A stretch of DNA of 64,000 nt from contig NZ_MASU01000005.1 of the NCBI RefSeq assembly GCF_003202235.1, positions 620,001 to 684,000 on the forward strand, given 5' to 3'. Every line of letters starts with the position of its first letter. Positions within the stretch are counted from its first letter, which is position 1. The stretch is from Prauserella flavalba (GTDB taxonomy: Bacteria; Actinomycetota; Actinomycetes; Mycobacteriales; Pseudonocardiaceae). The translations under genes were made by a program, and so were the position numbers. The notes under the pieces are model-generated. The model did no database searches and was not told the origin of the DNA. It saw only the letters and a program-made list of their open reading frames with translations. Shown here in pieces: positions 26,122 to 34,300 of the stretch.

Positions 26122-26522
26122 GTCCTGCCGGAACTCCGCGGGCGTGCGGCCGGTCTCCCGCTTGCACACCTGCCCGAAGTGGGACGCGTTCGGGAAGCCC
26201 CACCGGGACGCGAGCGCGGCGACCGGCACGTCCCGCAGCAGCGGGTCGGCGAGATGCTCGTCGATGCAGGCGCGCACGCGCTCCAGCAACGCCTCCCTTG
26301 GAGCGGCGCGGCCTTCGGCGCGCTCGCCCCGCTCGGCGCGCAGCATGACCGCGACCAGACCCAGCACGGAACGCACCGCGTGCGGTCCGTTCGCGCCCAG
26401 CGCCGCCACGTTGCGGTTGAGGCTCAGCAGCATGTCCCACACCGCCGAGGGCAGGCCCGGCGCGCAGTCGAACGCGGTGGCCGTGATCCCGGCGAGCGGG
26501 TCGCTGCGCCCGCCGGGATGCG
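26110..26522 (-). pseudogene. 5'-truncated AraC-family regulator
   Basis: The minus-strand frame encodes SDPLAGITATAFDCAPGLPS, a long helix (VWDMLLSLNRNVAALGANG) and then one AraC HTH half ending GFPNASHFGQVCKRETGRTPAEFRQ. The C-terminal two-thirds match AraC regulators with an AraC_binding_2 sensor, normally about 320 residues long, but there is no start and the N-terminal sensor is missing. The frame is broken at about 26523, where a different plus-strand gene remnant begins. A short form from ATG 26442 could still be made and would hold only the HTH, so residual function is not excluded. Confidence 0.6.
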
Positions 26523-26525
26523 TCG

Positions 26526-26872
26526 GTCGACACGGCCCGGTTCCACGCCGAGAACGCGCAGGCGGAGGCGAAGCTGGGGGCGCGAGGGCGGGCGATGGAG
26601 GTGTGGTGGGCGGCGACGGCCGCGCTGCGCAGGGGCGACCTGCAGCGCTACGTGCGCGACCTGCACGCGGGGACCCAGCACGTCACCTCCGGCCCGGTCG
26701 TGCTGCAGAACTGCGGCAGGTGGCTGGCCGGTCTCGCGCCGGACGCGAGGTGGGCGTCCTCGACTCACCGACTGAGGACCAACGACTCTTCGCCCGCCCG
26801 CCGTTCCCGTCGATGCTGGACGCCGGGGACCACGGCCGGGTCCGCGTCCACACTGGAGGGGAGTGCCGATGA
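26526..26872 (+). pseudogene. Frameshifted remnant coupled to gerW
   Basis: A protein-like frame starts without a start codon (VDTARFHAENAQAEAKLGAR) and runs to about 26752 (QNCGRWLAGLAPDAR). A second frame then reads VGVLDSPTEDQRLFARPPFP and on to GECR, and stops at TGA 26870-26872. That stop overlaps the gerW-type start by ATGA, which shows that this was once the intact upstream partner. The family is not recognised. The 5' end is missing as well, at the junction with the AraC remnant near 26523. Confidence 0.5.
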
Positions 26873-27246
26873 AGGTCGAGGAGTTGCTGACGAGGGCCCG
26901 CGACACCATCACGGTCGGCCGCGTGTACGGCGAGCCGATCGAGCGCGACGGCGTCACCGTGATCCCGGCCGCCGCCGTGCTGGGGGGCGGCGGGGCCGGG
27001 CAGGGCGTCGACGAGAAGGGCGCGCAGGGAGAGGGCGGCGGGTTCGGCGCCGCGGCCCGTCCCGTGGGCGCGTACCTGATCCGGGACCGCGCGGTGACGT
27101 GGGTGCCCGCCGTCGACGTCAACCGGCTGCTGATCGTGGTGGGCGTGGTGGTGGCGGTGGTCGTGCTCGTCCGGGCCAGGGTCGCCAGGGCCCGCGCGAA
27201 GGCGCGGGTGCGTCCTGAGGCAACCATCGAACCGGCTGCTCAGTGA
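26869..27246 (+). CDS. GerW (YtfJ) family sporulation-associated protein
   Basis: A 125-residue protein of the GerW/YtfJ family: the first 60 residues (KVEELLTRARDTITVGRVYGEPIERDGVTVIPAAAVLGGGGAGQG) carry the family's conserved V-x-G-x-P-I...V-I-P pattern, followed by a Gly-rich stretch and a conserved GAYLIRDRAVTWVPAVDV. A membrane segment (LLIVVGVVVAVVVLV) and an Arg-rich tail close it. In Bacillus GerW supports spore germination. Actinomycete homologues are widespread also in non-sporulating genera, and their role is unknown. ATG 26869 follows GGAGGGGAG. An upstream partner gene has decayed. Confidence 0.82.
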   Translation: MKVEELLTRARDTITVGRVYGEPIERDGVTVIPAAAVLGGGGAGQGVDEKGAQGEGGGFGAAARPVGAYLIRDRAVTWVPAVDVNRLLIVVGVVVAVVVLVRARVARARAKARVRPEATIEPAAQ

Positions 27247-27382
27247 CCTTCCCCATCCGACGGCGAGGCCCCGGACCGGTCTTCGTCGCGACGTACTTGT
27301 TCGGCATGCCGCGCCCGGTTGGGCTCCACACCGGTCCGGACCACCGGCGCTGAGCCGCTCCTGGACCTCGCGGCACACGGAG

Positions 27383-27414
27383 GGGCCCACCCCGAGTGGC
27401 GGCGGGGTGGGCCC
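27383..27414. terminator. Convergent terminator hairpin between gerW and pcaJ
   Basis: GGGCCCACCCCG pairs perfectly with CGGGGTGGGCCC (12 bp, 8-base loop), 18 bases beyond the pcaJ stop. The remaining bases 27247-27382 show no feature that I can support. Confidence 0.8.
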
Positions 27415-27432
27415 TCCTCGTCGTGCCCGGCC

Positions 27433-28077
27433 TCAGCTGGCCGCGACGGGCAGCTCCAGCGGGGCACCGGTCTTCGCGCGCACCTCGTCCTCGGTGACAT
27501 CGGGAGCGAGGTCCACCAGCCGCAGGCCGTCCGGCGTCACGTCGATCACCGCGAGGTCGGTGATGATCCGGTTCACGACACCCGCACCGGTCAGCGGCAG
27601 CGTGCAGTCGTCGACGATCTTCGGGCTGCCGTCCTTGGCGACGTGGTCGGTGAGCACCACGATCCGGCGGGCACCGACCACGAGGTCCATCGCCCCGCCC
27701 ATGCCCTTCACCAGAGCGCCGGGAATGGTCCAGTTGGCGAGGTCGCCCTTCGCGGTCACCTGCAGCGCACCGAGGATGGCGATGTCGATGTGCCCGCCGC
27801 GGATCATCCCGAACGACGTCGCCGAGTCGAAGTAGCTGGCGCCGGGCACCACCGTCACGGTCTGCTTGCCGGCGTTGATGACGTCGGCATCCTCCTCGCC
27901 CTCGAAGGGGAACGGGCCGAGACCCAGGATGCCGTTCTCGCTCTGCAGGGTCACCTGCACGCCGTCGGGGATGTGGTTGGCGACCAGCGTCGGGATGCCG
28001 ATCCCGAGGTTGACGTAGTCGCCGTCGTTGAGCTCGGCGGCCGCGATCGCCGCCATCTCGTCACGTGTCCAGGGCAT
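27433..28077 (-). CDS. pcaJ: 3-oxoadipate CoA-transferase, beta subunit
   Basis: A 214-residue CoA-transferase family I beta subunit. [23 protein letters not shown] is the family opening and E47 in [12 protein letters not shown] is the catalytic Glu that forms the CoA thioester. [29 protein letters not shown] and [18 protein letters not shown] are the other standard motifs. With the alpha subunit it moves CoA from succinyl-CoA to beta-ketoadipate, the step that feeds the catechol/protocatechuate branch into thiolysis. A succinyl-CoA:3-ketoacid (SCOT) role is hard to exclude by sequence; the nearby cat and ben genes favour PcaJ. It lies 10 bases downstream of the alpha-subunit gene. Confidence 0.88.
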   Translation of the reverse strand: MPWTRDEMAAIAAAELNDGDYVNLGIGIPTLVANHIPDGVQVTLQSENGILGLGPFPFEGEEDADVINAGKQTVTVVPGASYFDSATSFGMIRGGHIDIAILGALQVTAKGDLANWTIPGALVKGMGGAMDLVVGARRIVVLTDHVAKDGSPKIVDDCTLPLTGAGVVNRIITDLAVIDVTPDGLRLVDLAPDVTEDEVRAKTGAPLELPVAAS

Positions 28078-28087
28078 GCGGCTACTC

Positions 28088-28822
28088 CTAGGCTCCGACG
28101 GTCTCGCGGGGGCGGACCGTGCGCTTCTCGATGTCCTTGACCCGCTCGCGCGCCCGCACGAGGTGGTTCACGTAGATGCCGGGCGTCGCGACGAGCCCTG
28201 GGTCGATGAACGTGGGTGACACGTGCTCGGCCTCCGCGACCGTGACCTTGCCGCACGTGGCGGCCAGCGGGTTGAAGTTGCGCGCGGTGGCCCGGTAGGT
28301 CAGGTTGCCCGCCTCGTCGGCGGTGTGGGCGTGCACGAGCGCCACATCGGCCACGATCGCGCGCTCCTGGACGTAGGTGTGCCCGTCGAACTCCGCGTGC
28401 GGCTTGCCCTCGGCGATGGGCGTGCCCACGCCGGACCGCGTGTAGAAGGCGGCGATCCCGGCACCACCCGCCCGCATGCGCTCGGCGAGCGTGCCCTGCG
28501 GCGAGAACTCCACGTCCAGCACCTTGTCCAGGTACTGCTGGGCGAACAGCTTGTTCTCGCCCACGTAGGAGGCGATCACCTTGGTCACCTGGCGGTTCTC
28601 CAGCAGCAGTCCGAGCCCCTTGCCGTCGACGCCCATGTTGTTGGACACGATCGTCAGCCCGGTGACCCCGGAGTCCCTCACCACCTCGATGAGATCGTTC
28701 GGGATGCCGCACAGGCCGAACCCGCCGACGGCGATGGTCATCCCGTCGGTCAGCACTCCGGCCAAGGCGGCCTGCGCGTCCGCGCGGAGTTTCGACAACT
28801 CGCCCACCTCTCGGTCGTTCAT
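28088..28822 (-). CDS. pcaI: 3-oxoadipate CoA-transferase, alpha subunit
   Basis: A 244-residue family I CoA-transferase alpha subunit. [35 protein letters not shown] carries the signature GGFGLCGIP loop that binds CoA, and LYTRSG-like ([22 protein letters not shown]) and [23 protein letters not shown] motifs are present. It pairs with pcaJ 10 bases downstream on the same strand and both are probably one transcript. The start at ATG 28822 has a weak upstream GAAGA. The gene is divergent from an IclR-type regulator with a palindrome between them, the usual arrangement for beta-ketoadipate genes under IclR-family control. Confidence 0.88.
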   Translation of the reverse strand: MNDREVGELSKLRADAQAALAGVLTDGMTIAVGGFGLCGIPNDLIEVVRDSGVTGLTIVSNNMGVDGKGLGLLLENRQVTKVIASYVGENKLFAQQYLDKVLDVEFSPQGTLAERMRAGGAGIAAFYTRSGVGTPIAEGKPHAEFDGHTYVQERAIVADVALVHAHTADEAGNLTYRATARNFNPLAATCGKVTVAEAEHVSPTFIDPGLVATPGIYVNHLVRARERVKDIEKRTVRPRETVGA

Positions 28823-28924
28823 TCTTCGAGCGCCCCGAGTCAACGTGCGGACCAGGGGCTTTCGCAAGGAACAGGCCGAAGGGCCCCGGAAATCGGTCGT
28901 CCGGCGGCCGTGATCCGGGCGCAG

Positions 28925-28941
28925 CGTTCACTCAGTGAACG
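28925..28941. promoter_or_regulatory. IclR-type operator palindrome
   Basis: CGTTCACT-C-AGTGAACG is a perfect 8-1-8 inverted repeat just before the IclR gene and about 100 bases upstream of pcaI. It ends 14 bases from the regulator's start codon, which implies autoregulation. Confidence 0.7.
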
Positions 28942-28954
28942 TATGCTCGGCGGC

Positions 28955-29737
28955 ATGGACACGACCCCCTCGGCCCACCTCGTCGGCAGGGTGGGTGCCG
29001 TGCTGCGCGCGCTGTCGACGGTCAACGAGTCCGGGGCGGGCACCGCGGAGCTCGCGCGGGCGGCGGGCCTGCCCAGGCCGACCGTGCACCGCCTGCTCGT
29101 CTCACTCGCCGACGAGGGGTTCGTCGACCGCGACCAGCGCAGCGGCCGGTGGTACCTCGGGCCCGAGCTGTACCTGCTCGGCGAGGCGGCGGGACGGCGC
29201 TACGACGTCACCCAGCACGCACGCGAGAGCGTGCACCGGCTCGCGACGGCGACGGGGGAGAGCGCGTTCTTCTCCGCGCGCCGCGGCGGGGAGACGGTGT
29301 GCCTGGTGCGCGAGGACGGCGACTTCCCGATCCGGTCGTTCGTGCTGTACGAGGGCGCCCGCTTCCCGCTCGGGGTGGTGTCGGCGGGGCTGGTGGTGCT
29401 GTCGTTCCTCACCGACGCCGAGATCGACGCCTACCTGGAGAGCACGGACCTCGTGAGCCGCTGGGGCGCCCCGCACGCGCCGGACGCGGTGCGCGAACGG
29501 ATCGCCCGCACCCGCACCGACGGCTACGCCGTGAACCCCGGTCTCGTGGTCGAAGGCAGCTGGGGCATGGCGGCAGCCGTGTTCGACCGCGCGGGACAGC
29601 CCGCCTGGGCGCTGACGCTGACCGGCGTCGAGACGAGGTTCCGCCCCGAGCGCAGGCCCGAGCTGGGTGCCCTGCTGTTGCGGGAGGCCCACGCGCTCGG
29701 CCGCGTCATCGGCAGCGGAGAGCCCGCGCGCCGCTGA
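28955..29737 (+). CDS. IclR-family regulator of the adjacent pcaIJ genes
   Basis: A 260-residue IclR protein. The winged helix includes VGAVLRALSTVNESGAGTAELARAAGLPRPTVHRLLVSLADEGFVDRD, and the effector domain begins at about residue 80 (RESVHRLATATGESAFFSARRGGETVCLVREDGDFPI) and ends with AAAVFDRAGQPAWALTLTG. IclR proteins such as PcaR, PcaU and PobR respond to aromatic acids or beta-ketoadipate and control these pathways, which fits the divergent pcaIJ. The effector is not determined. ATG 28943 would add four residues and lies right after the palindrome; 28955 gives the usual N-terminus. Without the operator the upstream region has no other regulator gene. Confidence 0.88.
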   Translation: MDTTPSAHLVGRVGAVLRALSTVNESGAGTAELARAAGLPRPTVHRLLVSLADEGFVDRDQRSGRWYLGPELYLLGEAAGRRYDVTQHARESVHRLATATGESAFFSARRGGETVCLVREDGDFPIRSFVLYEGARFPLGVVSAGLVVLSFLTDAEIDAYLESTDLVSRWGAPHAPDAVRERIARTRTDGYAVNPGLVVEGSWGMAAAVFDRAGQPAWALTLTGVETRFRPERRPELGALLLREAHALGRVIGSGEPARR

Positions 29738-29835
29738 GGGCTCCGGCGACCCGCCGCAACGCCGGATTGTCACACCCACCTGCCACGGTGAGGGCAGTCC
29801 GGGAGGGTGCCCTGCCGGACCTTGGGGGGACGAGA

Positions 29836-30079
29836 ATGCCGAGCGATTCTTCAGCGCGTGAGCGGGCTGTGCGGCCGGAGAACCTGAGCAGGTTCGTCGT
29901 GGACCGGCTCAACGCCGGCCGGTGTTCGCGCGAGGAGAGCAGCAGCCGACGCTCCGCACCGGCGAGCTCGCCCTGACCTCGGCGCGGCTCGCCGATGGTG
30001 GGGCCACGGTGGAGGTCGCCCGCCGGCAGGCGGACGGCACCTGGTTGTGGGTGCTGGACCGGCCCAGAGTCCTCGGCTG
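29836..30079 (+). pseudogene. Remnant of an NTF2/SnoaL-like gene
   Basis: ATG 29836, after a GGGGGGA, begins SSARERAVRPENLSRFVVDR and then LNAGR, after which the frame continues as low-quality text. From about 29922, in another frame, comes EQQPTLRTGELALTSARLAD and RRQADGTWLWVLDRPRVLG, a typical NTF2-like end (R-x-x-D-G-x-W-x-x-x-x-D-x-P). The middle of the domain, where the active-site helix should be, is missing. So this is an internal deletion plus a frame change. The gap 29738-29835 shows nothing else. Confidence 0.6.
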
Positions 30080-30080
30080 G

Positions 30081-30734
30081 CTAGCCGTGGCGGTGCCTGC
30101 CGCGGCGCGGCCGCCAATGCCGTCCCCGGCGTGGGCCCGGTTCGGCGTGGGCGAGCATGACGTCGCGGTGGCGCGCGGCGAACTCGGGCGCGGTGATCCC
30201 CATCAGCACGACGTACCGGATGCCGCCCAGCGACAGTTCCGTGTCGCGCAGCCTGGCCTCCTCGCGGAAGCCGAGCGCGCCGTGCAGCGACAGTGAACCG
30301 ACGTTGCCGCCGTAGATGCTCACCTGGCACCGGCGGAAGCTCCGCTCGAAGAACATGAACGACAGCAGCACCGTGATGGCGTCGCTGGCGTAGCCGCACC
30401 GCCGGTGCTGGGCGCCGATGCCGATGCCGTAGCTGAACCGGTCGGACTCGGTGTCGTCCTGGCTGAGGCACAGCGAACCGACGAGCATCCCGCCGCGCAG
30501 CGTCTCGATCGCGAAGTGGCTGTCGCCCGACGCCGGGGCGCCCGCGCGGTGCGCCGCCCAGTGCCGGTACCCGCCCACCTGCGCGGACCGCTCCCGCGCC
30601 GCGGCGCGGTCGAAGCCGATCAGCGTGCGATGGTCGGCGGGATCGATCTCGCGCAGCCGCACCTTGCGTCCGGCCCAGCCCGGCGCCAGCCCACGACCGG
30701 CGGTCAGCGCGGAATGAGGCGGGTGCGTCATCAT
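30081..30734 (-). CDS. GNAT family N-acetyltransferase (RimJ-like)
   Basis: A 217-residue GNAT protein of the Acetyltransf_3/RimJ type. RKVRLREIDPADHRTLIGFDRAAARE is the opening; FSYGIGIGAQHRRCGYASDAITVLLSFMFFE carries the acetyl-CoA loop (Q-H-R-R-C-G-Y-A) and LHGALGFREEARLRDTELSLGGIRYVVLMGI is the closing part with the N-x-x-S-x-x-L-H helix. These enzymes acetylate alpha-amino groups of proteins or small molecules; the target is unknown. The end of the chain (EPGPRRGRHWRPRRGRHRHG) is a basic, repetitive extension. It lies downstream of the cat operon, but a strong hairpin separates them. ATG 30731 is equally possible. Confidence 0.83.
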   Translation of the reverse strand: MMTHPPHSALTAGRGLAPGWAGRKVRLREIDPADHRTLIGFDRAAARERSAQVGGYRHWAAHRAGAPASGDSHFAIETLRGGMLVGSLCLSQDDTESDRFSYGIGIGAQHRRCGYASDAITVLLSFMFFERSFRRCQVSIYGGNVGSLSLHGALGFREEARLRDTELSLGGIRYVVLMGITAPEFAARHRDVMLAHAEPGPRRGRHWRPRRGRHRHG

Positions 30735-30754
30735 CGGCGATGACCATACCGCTA

Positions 30755-30807
30755 CGCCGCAACGGACTCGCAGGGGTGCTCGGCCCCGGCCAGGGTCCGT
30801 TGCGGCG
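30755..30807 (-). terminator. Terminator after the cat operon
   Basis: CGCCGCAACGGAC pairs perfectly with GTCCGTTGCGGCG (13 bp) around 27 bases that hold a smaller GGGG/CCCC hairpin. It lies 22 bases beyond the catC stop and before the GNAT gene on the same strand. Confidence 0.75.
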
Positions 30808-30829
30808 CAGCGGAAACGGTGCGCGTGCC

Positions 30830-31105
30830 TCAGATCTTGGACGGGTGCTTGGCCAGCGGCGTGACCTTGATGTCCATGTACGGGAACAGCGGCAGGCCCG
30901 ACAGGATGTCGTGCAGCTCGTCGCCGGACTCGACGTCGAAGACGGAGAAGTTGGAGTACTCACCCACGATCCGCCAGATGTGCGGCCACTTCCCGGAGCG
31001 CTGCAGCTGCTGGCTGTAGGCCTTCTCGCGGGCAACGATGTCGGCGCGCACCTCCGGGTCCAGGTCCGGGGGCAGGTGCACGTCCATCCGTACGTGGAAC
31101 AGCAT
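30830..31105 (-). CDS. catC: Muconolactone delta-isomerase
   Basis: A 91-residue protein of exactly the normal CatC length. MLFHVRMDVHLPPDLDPEVRADIVAREKAYSQQLQRSGKWPHIWRIVGEYSN contains the family hallmarks (HLP-x-D, EKAYSQ-x-LQ-x-x-GKW, WR-I-x-G-x-Y-SN) and it ends LPLFPYMDIKVTPLAKHPS. It converts muconolactone to beta-ketoadipate enol-lactone in the catechol branch and forms a decamer in Pseudomonas. It is the last gene of the catR-catB-catA-catC unit, 32 bases after catA, and is followed by a terminator-like hairpin. GGAG-type ribosome signal lies upstream of ATG 31105. The enol-lactone hydrolase (catD/pcaD) is not in this window. Confidence 0.96.
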   Translation of the reverse strand: MLFHVRMDVHLPPDLDPEVRADIVAREKAYSQQLQRSGKWPHIWRIVGEYSNFSVFDVESGDELHDILSGLPLFPYMDIKVTPLAKHPSKI

Positions 31106-31137
31106 GGGTGAGTACTCCTTCTCCGCGTCGGTGGTGC

Positions 31138-32001
31138 TCAGGCCTTGACCGGGTCGAGGACGAAGCCGTAGGACACGGTCTCGCCCCTGCCGTCGGCCGC
31201 GGGCTTCGGGTCGAGCACCAGCTCCGGCTTCACGGCCGAGGCGATGTCGTCGTCGTTGTGCTCGTCGCCGGGGAAGTACAGCTGCGCGGTGAGCAATTCG
31301 TGTCCCGGCGCCGACACCTTGACGTGCAGGTGCGCGGGCCGCCAGGCGTGCCAGCCCGCCGCGGCGATCAGCTTGCCGCACGCGCCGTCGGTCGGGATCT
31401 GGTACGGGGCGGGGCGGACGGTACGGATCTCGAAGTAGCCGTCGGCGTCCACGGAGAACGTGCCGCGCAGGTTCCACTCGGGGATGCCGGGCGCGAACTG
31501 CGAGTACAGGCCCTCGGCGTCGGCGTGCCACAGCTCGACCTTGGCCTGGTCGAGAACGCTGCCGTCGGTGGAGGTGACCCGGCCGGTCCACACCAGCGGC
31601 GTGCCCGGCTCGTCGTCGCGCATCGGCACCGCGCCGCGGGAGCCCTGCTCCGGGGAGTCAGGCACGTAGTACGGGCCCTCGATGGTGCCCTTGTTGCCCT
31701 CGCGGTGTTCGGTGGCGACCTCCTCGACGACGTGCTCGACCCAGACGTCCAGGAACAGCGGCCACTCGCCGTCCTCACCGACGCTGATCAGCCACGCCTT
31801 GAGGGCGTTGTACTCGTCGTAGGTGACCTTGTGCTTGCGGATCGTCGCGTGCACGGCCTCGAGCACCTCGCGGGCCAGCAGCGACACGCGCTCCTTGGGG
31901 GTGTCCGCGACGTTGGCGAACTTGTCCGACTTGAACCGCTCGGTGGCGCTGGCGCCGGAGTCCGCCGCGGACGGCGACGGGGCGTGGTGGGTGGCGGTCA
32001 T
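31138..32001 (-). CDS. catA: Catechol 1,2-dioxygenase (intradiol)
   Basis: A 287-residue intradiol dioxygenase. The N-terminal helical dimer domain (KERVSLLAREVLEAVHATIRKHKVTYDEYNALKAWLI) precedes the catalytic barrel. The Fe(III) ligands can be assigned: Y166 (GLYSQF), Y200 (RPAPYQIPTDG), H224 and H226 (RPAHLHVKV), which match the Acinetobacter enzyme within two residues. It opens catechol to cis,cis-muconate. It is the third gene of the cat unit, 30 bases after catB. The first 20 residues are rich in Ala, Ser and His and probably disordered. Production of catechol from benzoate by the adjacent ben genes explains its place here. Confidence 0.97.
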   Translation of the reverse strand: MTATHHAPSPSAADSGASATERFKSDKFANVADTPKERVSLLAREVLEAVHATIRKHKVTYDEYNALKAWLISVGEDGEWPLFLDVWVEHVVEEVATEHREGNKGTIEGPYYVPDSPEQGSRGAVPMRDDEPGTPLVWTGRVTSTDGSVLDQAKVELWHADAEGLYSQFAPGIPEWNLRGTFSVDADGYFEIRTVRPAPYQIPTDGACGKLIAAAGWHAWRPAHLHVKVSAPGHELLTAQLYFPGDEHNDDDIASAVKPELVLDPKPAADGRGETVSYGFVLDPVKA

Positions 32002-32031
32002 GGGATCCTCCTTGATTCCTCGGGGTCGGGT

Positions 32032-33135
32032 TCAGGTGTCCTGGCGGTAGCGGGCGAGCTTGTCCGGGTCGATCTCGACCCCGAGCCCGGCGCCGGGACG
32101 GATGGTGAGCTCACCGTCGTGGATCTCCAGCGGTTCGGTGAGGAGGTCGTCGCTCATGTCGAGGAAGTTCGACAGCTCGCCCGCGCGGCGCGAGGTGAGC
32201 TGGTACGACGAGCCGAACGCGACCGTGCACAGCGAGCCCAGCTGGCCGTCGATCTGGTTTCCCATCACGACCTCGAGGCCGAGCCCCTCGGCGAGGTGGT
32301 GCACGCGCTGCGAGTGCGTGAAGCCGGTGCGGGCGACCTTGATGCTGATCGCCGTGGCCGAGCCGCCCAGCACCTCCCTGGTCACGTCGGCGGGGGTGAC
32401 GGCGGACTCGTCGGCGATGAACGGCACGTCGAGCTGGGACACCAGCCAGCGCCTGCCGAGCACGTCGTCGGCGGGGCACAGCTCCTCGGCGAACAGCAGG
32501 CCGAGGTCCGACATCTCCTTCATCGCCATCGCCGACTCCGAGGCGGTCCAACCCCGGTTGCCGTCGACGTAGAGCTCGACGTCGTCGCCGAGGCCCTCGC
32601 GCAGGGCCCGCACCACGGCGGTGTCGAGGCCGACCGGGCGGCGGCCGACCTTGACCTTGAACGTGGTGATGCCGTGCCGCTCCCGCATGCGCTCCGCCTC
32701 GGCGACCATCGCGGCGGGCTCGTCGAAGCCCAGCATGTGCGACACGCGCATGCGGTCGGTGTAGCCGCCGAGCAGCTCGGTGACCTGCACGTCGAGGGTG
32801 CGGCCGAGCGCGTCCCACACGGCCATGTCGATGGCGGCCTTGGCCGCGGGGTTGCCGACGGTGCGGGCGAGCCTGGTCGCCATCGTCTCGCGCTCCAGCA
32901 GGCTCAGGCCCACCACCTGCGGGGCGAAGATCTTCTCGATCACCGCGAGCACGCCGGCCTGCGTCTCGCCGTAGGTGAACGGGCGCGGCGGGGCCTCGGC
33001 CACGCCGACGACGCCGTCATCGGTGTGCACGCGGACCAGGACGTGCTCGGCCACGTGCACCTCGCCGGAGGCGAACTTGAGCGGCTTGCGGTACGGGATG
33101 GCGAAGGGGATCGCCTCCACGCTGGTGATCTTCAT
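32032..33135 (-). CDS. catB: Muconate cycloisomerase
   Basis: A 367-residue enolase-superfamily lactonising enzyme. Catalytic residues align with Pseudomonas CatB with a constant offset of seven: K160 and K162 in TTFKVKVG, metal ligands D191 (YVDGNRGW), E217 (FAEELCP) and D242 (IADESA), and K266 (SIKVARTG). It converts cis,cis-muconate to muconolactone. It starts in an ATGA overlap with the LysR-type gene and lies 30 bases ahead of catA. It lacks the chloromuconate-type changes that can be checked by eye, so the plain catechol route is preferred. Confidence 0.96.
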   Translation of the reverse strand: MKITSVEAIPFAIPYRKPLKFASGEVHVAEHVLVRVHTDDGVVGVAEAPPRPFTYGETQAGVLAVIEKIFAPQVVGLSLLERETMATRLARTVGNPAAKAAIDMAVWDALGRTLDVQVTELLGGYTDRMRVSHMLGFDEPAAMVAEAERMRERHGITTFKVKVGRRPVGLDTAVVRALREGLGDDVELYVDGNRGWTASESAMAMKEMSDLGLLFAEELCPADDVLGRRWLVSQLDVPFIADESAVTPADVTREVLGGSATAISIKVARTGFTHSQRVHHLAEGLGLEVVMGNQIDGQLGSLCTVAFGSSYQLTSRRAGELSNFLDMSDDLLTEPLEIHDGELTIRPGAGLGVEIDPDKLARYRQDT

Positions 33136-34040
33136 CGGCTGACCTCGAAGGGGTGTGGTTCGGTGGCGATAGCGGTTTCGAGCACGTCGAGGACCGACCG
33201 GACGAGGGGGGAGTCGTTGTCGGCGCGCCAGGCCAGCGCCAGCTCGACGCTGCCGGCGTCGGCGAGGTCGCGGAACACCACGCCCGCCAGCGGCAGCGAG
33301 CGGGCCGACGCGGGCAGGACCGCGACCCCCAGCCCGCCCGCGACCAGCGCGAGCAGCACGGCCGTGCCCGCGGCCTCGTGCTCGCGTTGGGGGGTGAACC
33401 CCGCGGCCTGGCAGCTGCGCTGCACGGCGTCGTTGACCACGGAGTCCTTGCTGGCGTAGACGATGAAGCCCTCGGTGCGCAGGTCGGACATCGACACCTC
33501 GGGCTCGACCGCGAGCCGGTGATCGGCGGGCACGGCGAGGATCAGCGGCTCCACCTCGATGGTGCGCAGCTCGATGCCCTCGCCGCTGGCAGGCGGGCGC
33601 AGCACGCCGAGGTCGAGCGAGCCCGTGCGCAGCCCGTCGCACTGGTCGGGCGTGAGCAGGTCGGCGTGGACCTCCAGCGCGACCTCGGGCACGTCCCGCT
33701 TGACCGCGCGGGCGATGCGGGGCAGCTGCGAGAACGCCGAGGTGCCGGTGAAGCCGACCCGGACGATCCCGAGCCTGCCGTCGGCGATCCGCCGCACGCC
33801 CTGCATGCTCTGCTCGACCGAGTCGAGCACCCTCGTCGCCTCCGCGAGGAGGTACTCACCGGCGGGGGTGAGCCGGACCTGCCGGGTAGTGCGGGTGAAC
33901 AGGGGCGCACCCAGCTCGGCCTCCAGCTGCCGGATGGCGTGCGACAGTGCGGGCTGGGCCATGTGCAGGCGTTCCGCGGCCTTGCCGAAGTGGCAGGTGT
34001 CGGCCACCGCGGCGAAGTAGCGCAGGTGACGCAGTTCCAT
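33132..34040 (-). CDS. LysR-type regulator of the cat genes
   Basis: A 302-residue LysR protein. The N-terminal HTH is MELRHLRYFAAVADTCHFGKAAERLHMAQPALSHAIRQLEAELGAPLF, followed by the linker helix and the periplasmic-binding-fold effector domain (IVRVGFTGTSAFSQLPRIARAV to about residue 300). It belongs to the CatR/BenM/CatM group by context, whose co-inducer is cis,cis-muconate; the binding residues have not been checked. GGGAGG precedes ATG 34040. It is unusual in being the first gene of the operon that it presumably controls, with ATGA overlap to catB. It is divergent from benA, and the 260-bp region between them should hold its sites. Confidence 0.88.
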   Translation of the reverse strand: MELRHLRYFAAVADTCHFGKAAERLHMAQPALSHAIRQLEAELGAPLFTRTTRQVRLTPAGEYLLAEATRVLDSVEQSMQGVRRIADGRLGIVRVGFTGTSAFSQLPRIARAVKRDVPEVALEVHADLLTPDQCDGLRTGSLDLGVLRPPASGEGIELRTIEVEPLILAVPADHRLAVEPEVSMSDLRTEGFIVYASKDSVVNDAVQRSCQAAGFTPQREHEAAGTAVLLALVAGGLGVAVLPASARSLPLAGVVFRDLADAGSVELALAWRADNDSPLVRSVLDVLETAIATEPHPFEVSR

Positions 34041-34300
34041 CGCCGGACCTCCCTTCCTGCTCCACGCCGACGTTGCCGGTGGCCTCGATTGATTCACGGT
34101 AGGTACCGATATTGAGTCAAGACAAGGAGCAGTTTTCGACTGATTGATAGCTGCCATCGATTAATAGCACCCTAGGTCAGGACTAGGTATTCGCCCGGTG
34201 TGACTGGTGCCACCCGCTGCCATGGTCGGGAGAACACGCCACGGCGGCCCCCGGCCGCTGGAGGCCGGTCAAAGCCGATCAAGGCCACCGTGGAGGACCC
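34041..34300. promoter_or_regulatory. Divergent promoter region of the cat operon and benA
   Basis: This AT-richer stretch holds ATTGAT-N7-ATCGAT (34143-34161), close to the dyad form bound by LysR proteins, and two direct copies of CTAGGT (34172-34177 and 34183-34188) spaced 11 bases, one helical turn. Either could be bound by the LysR protein or the BenR-like protein. A GGAGG lies just before benA. No start site can be placed by eye. Confidence 0.55.

Noticed and set aside
27247-27382. Small minus-strand frame starting near 27308 (MPNKYVATKTGPG)
   Set aside because: It would lie between the pcaJ terminator and the end of gerW in antisense and has no ribosome site or recognisable pattern.
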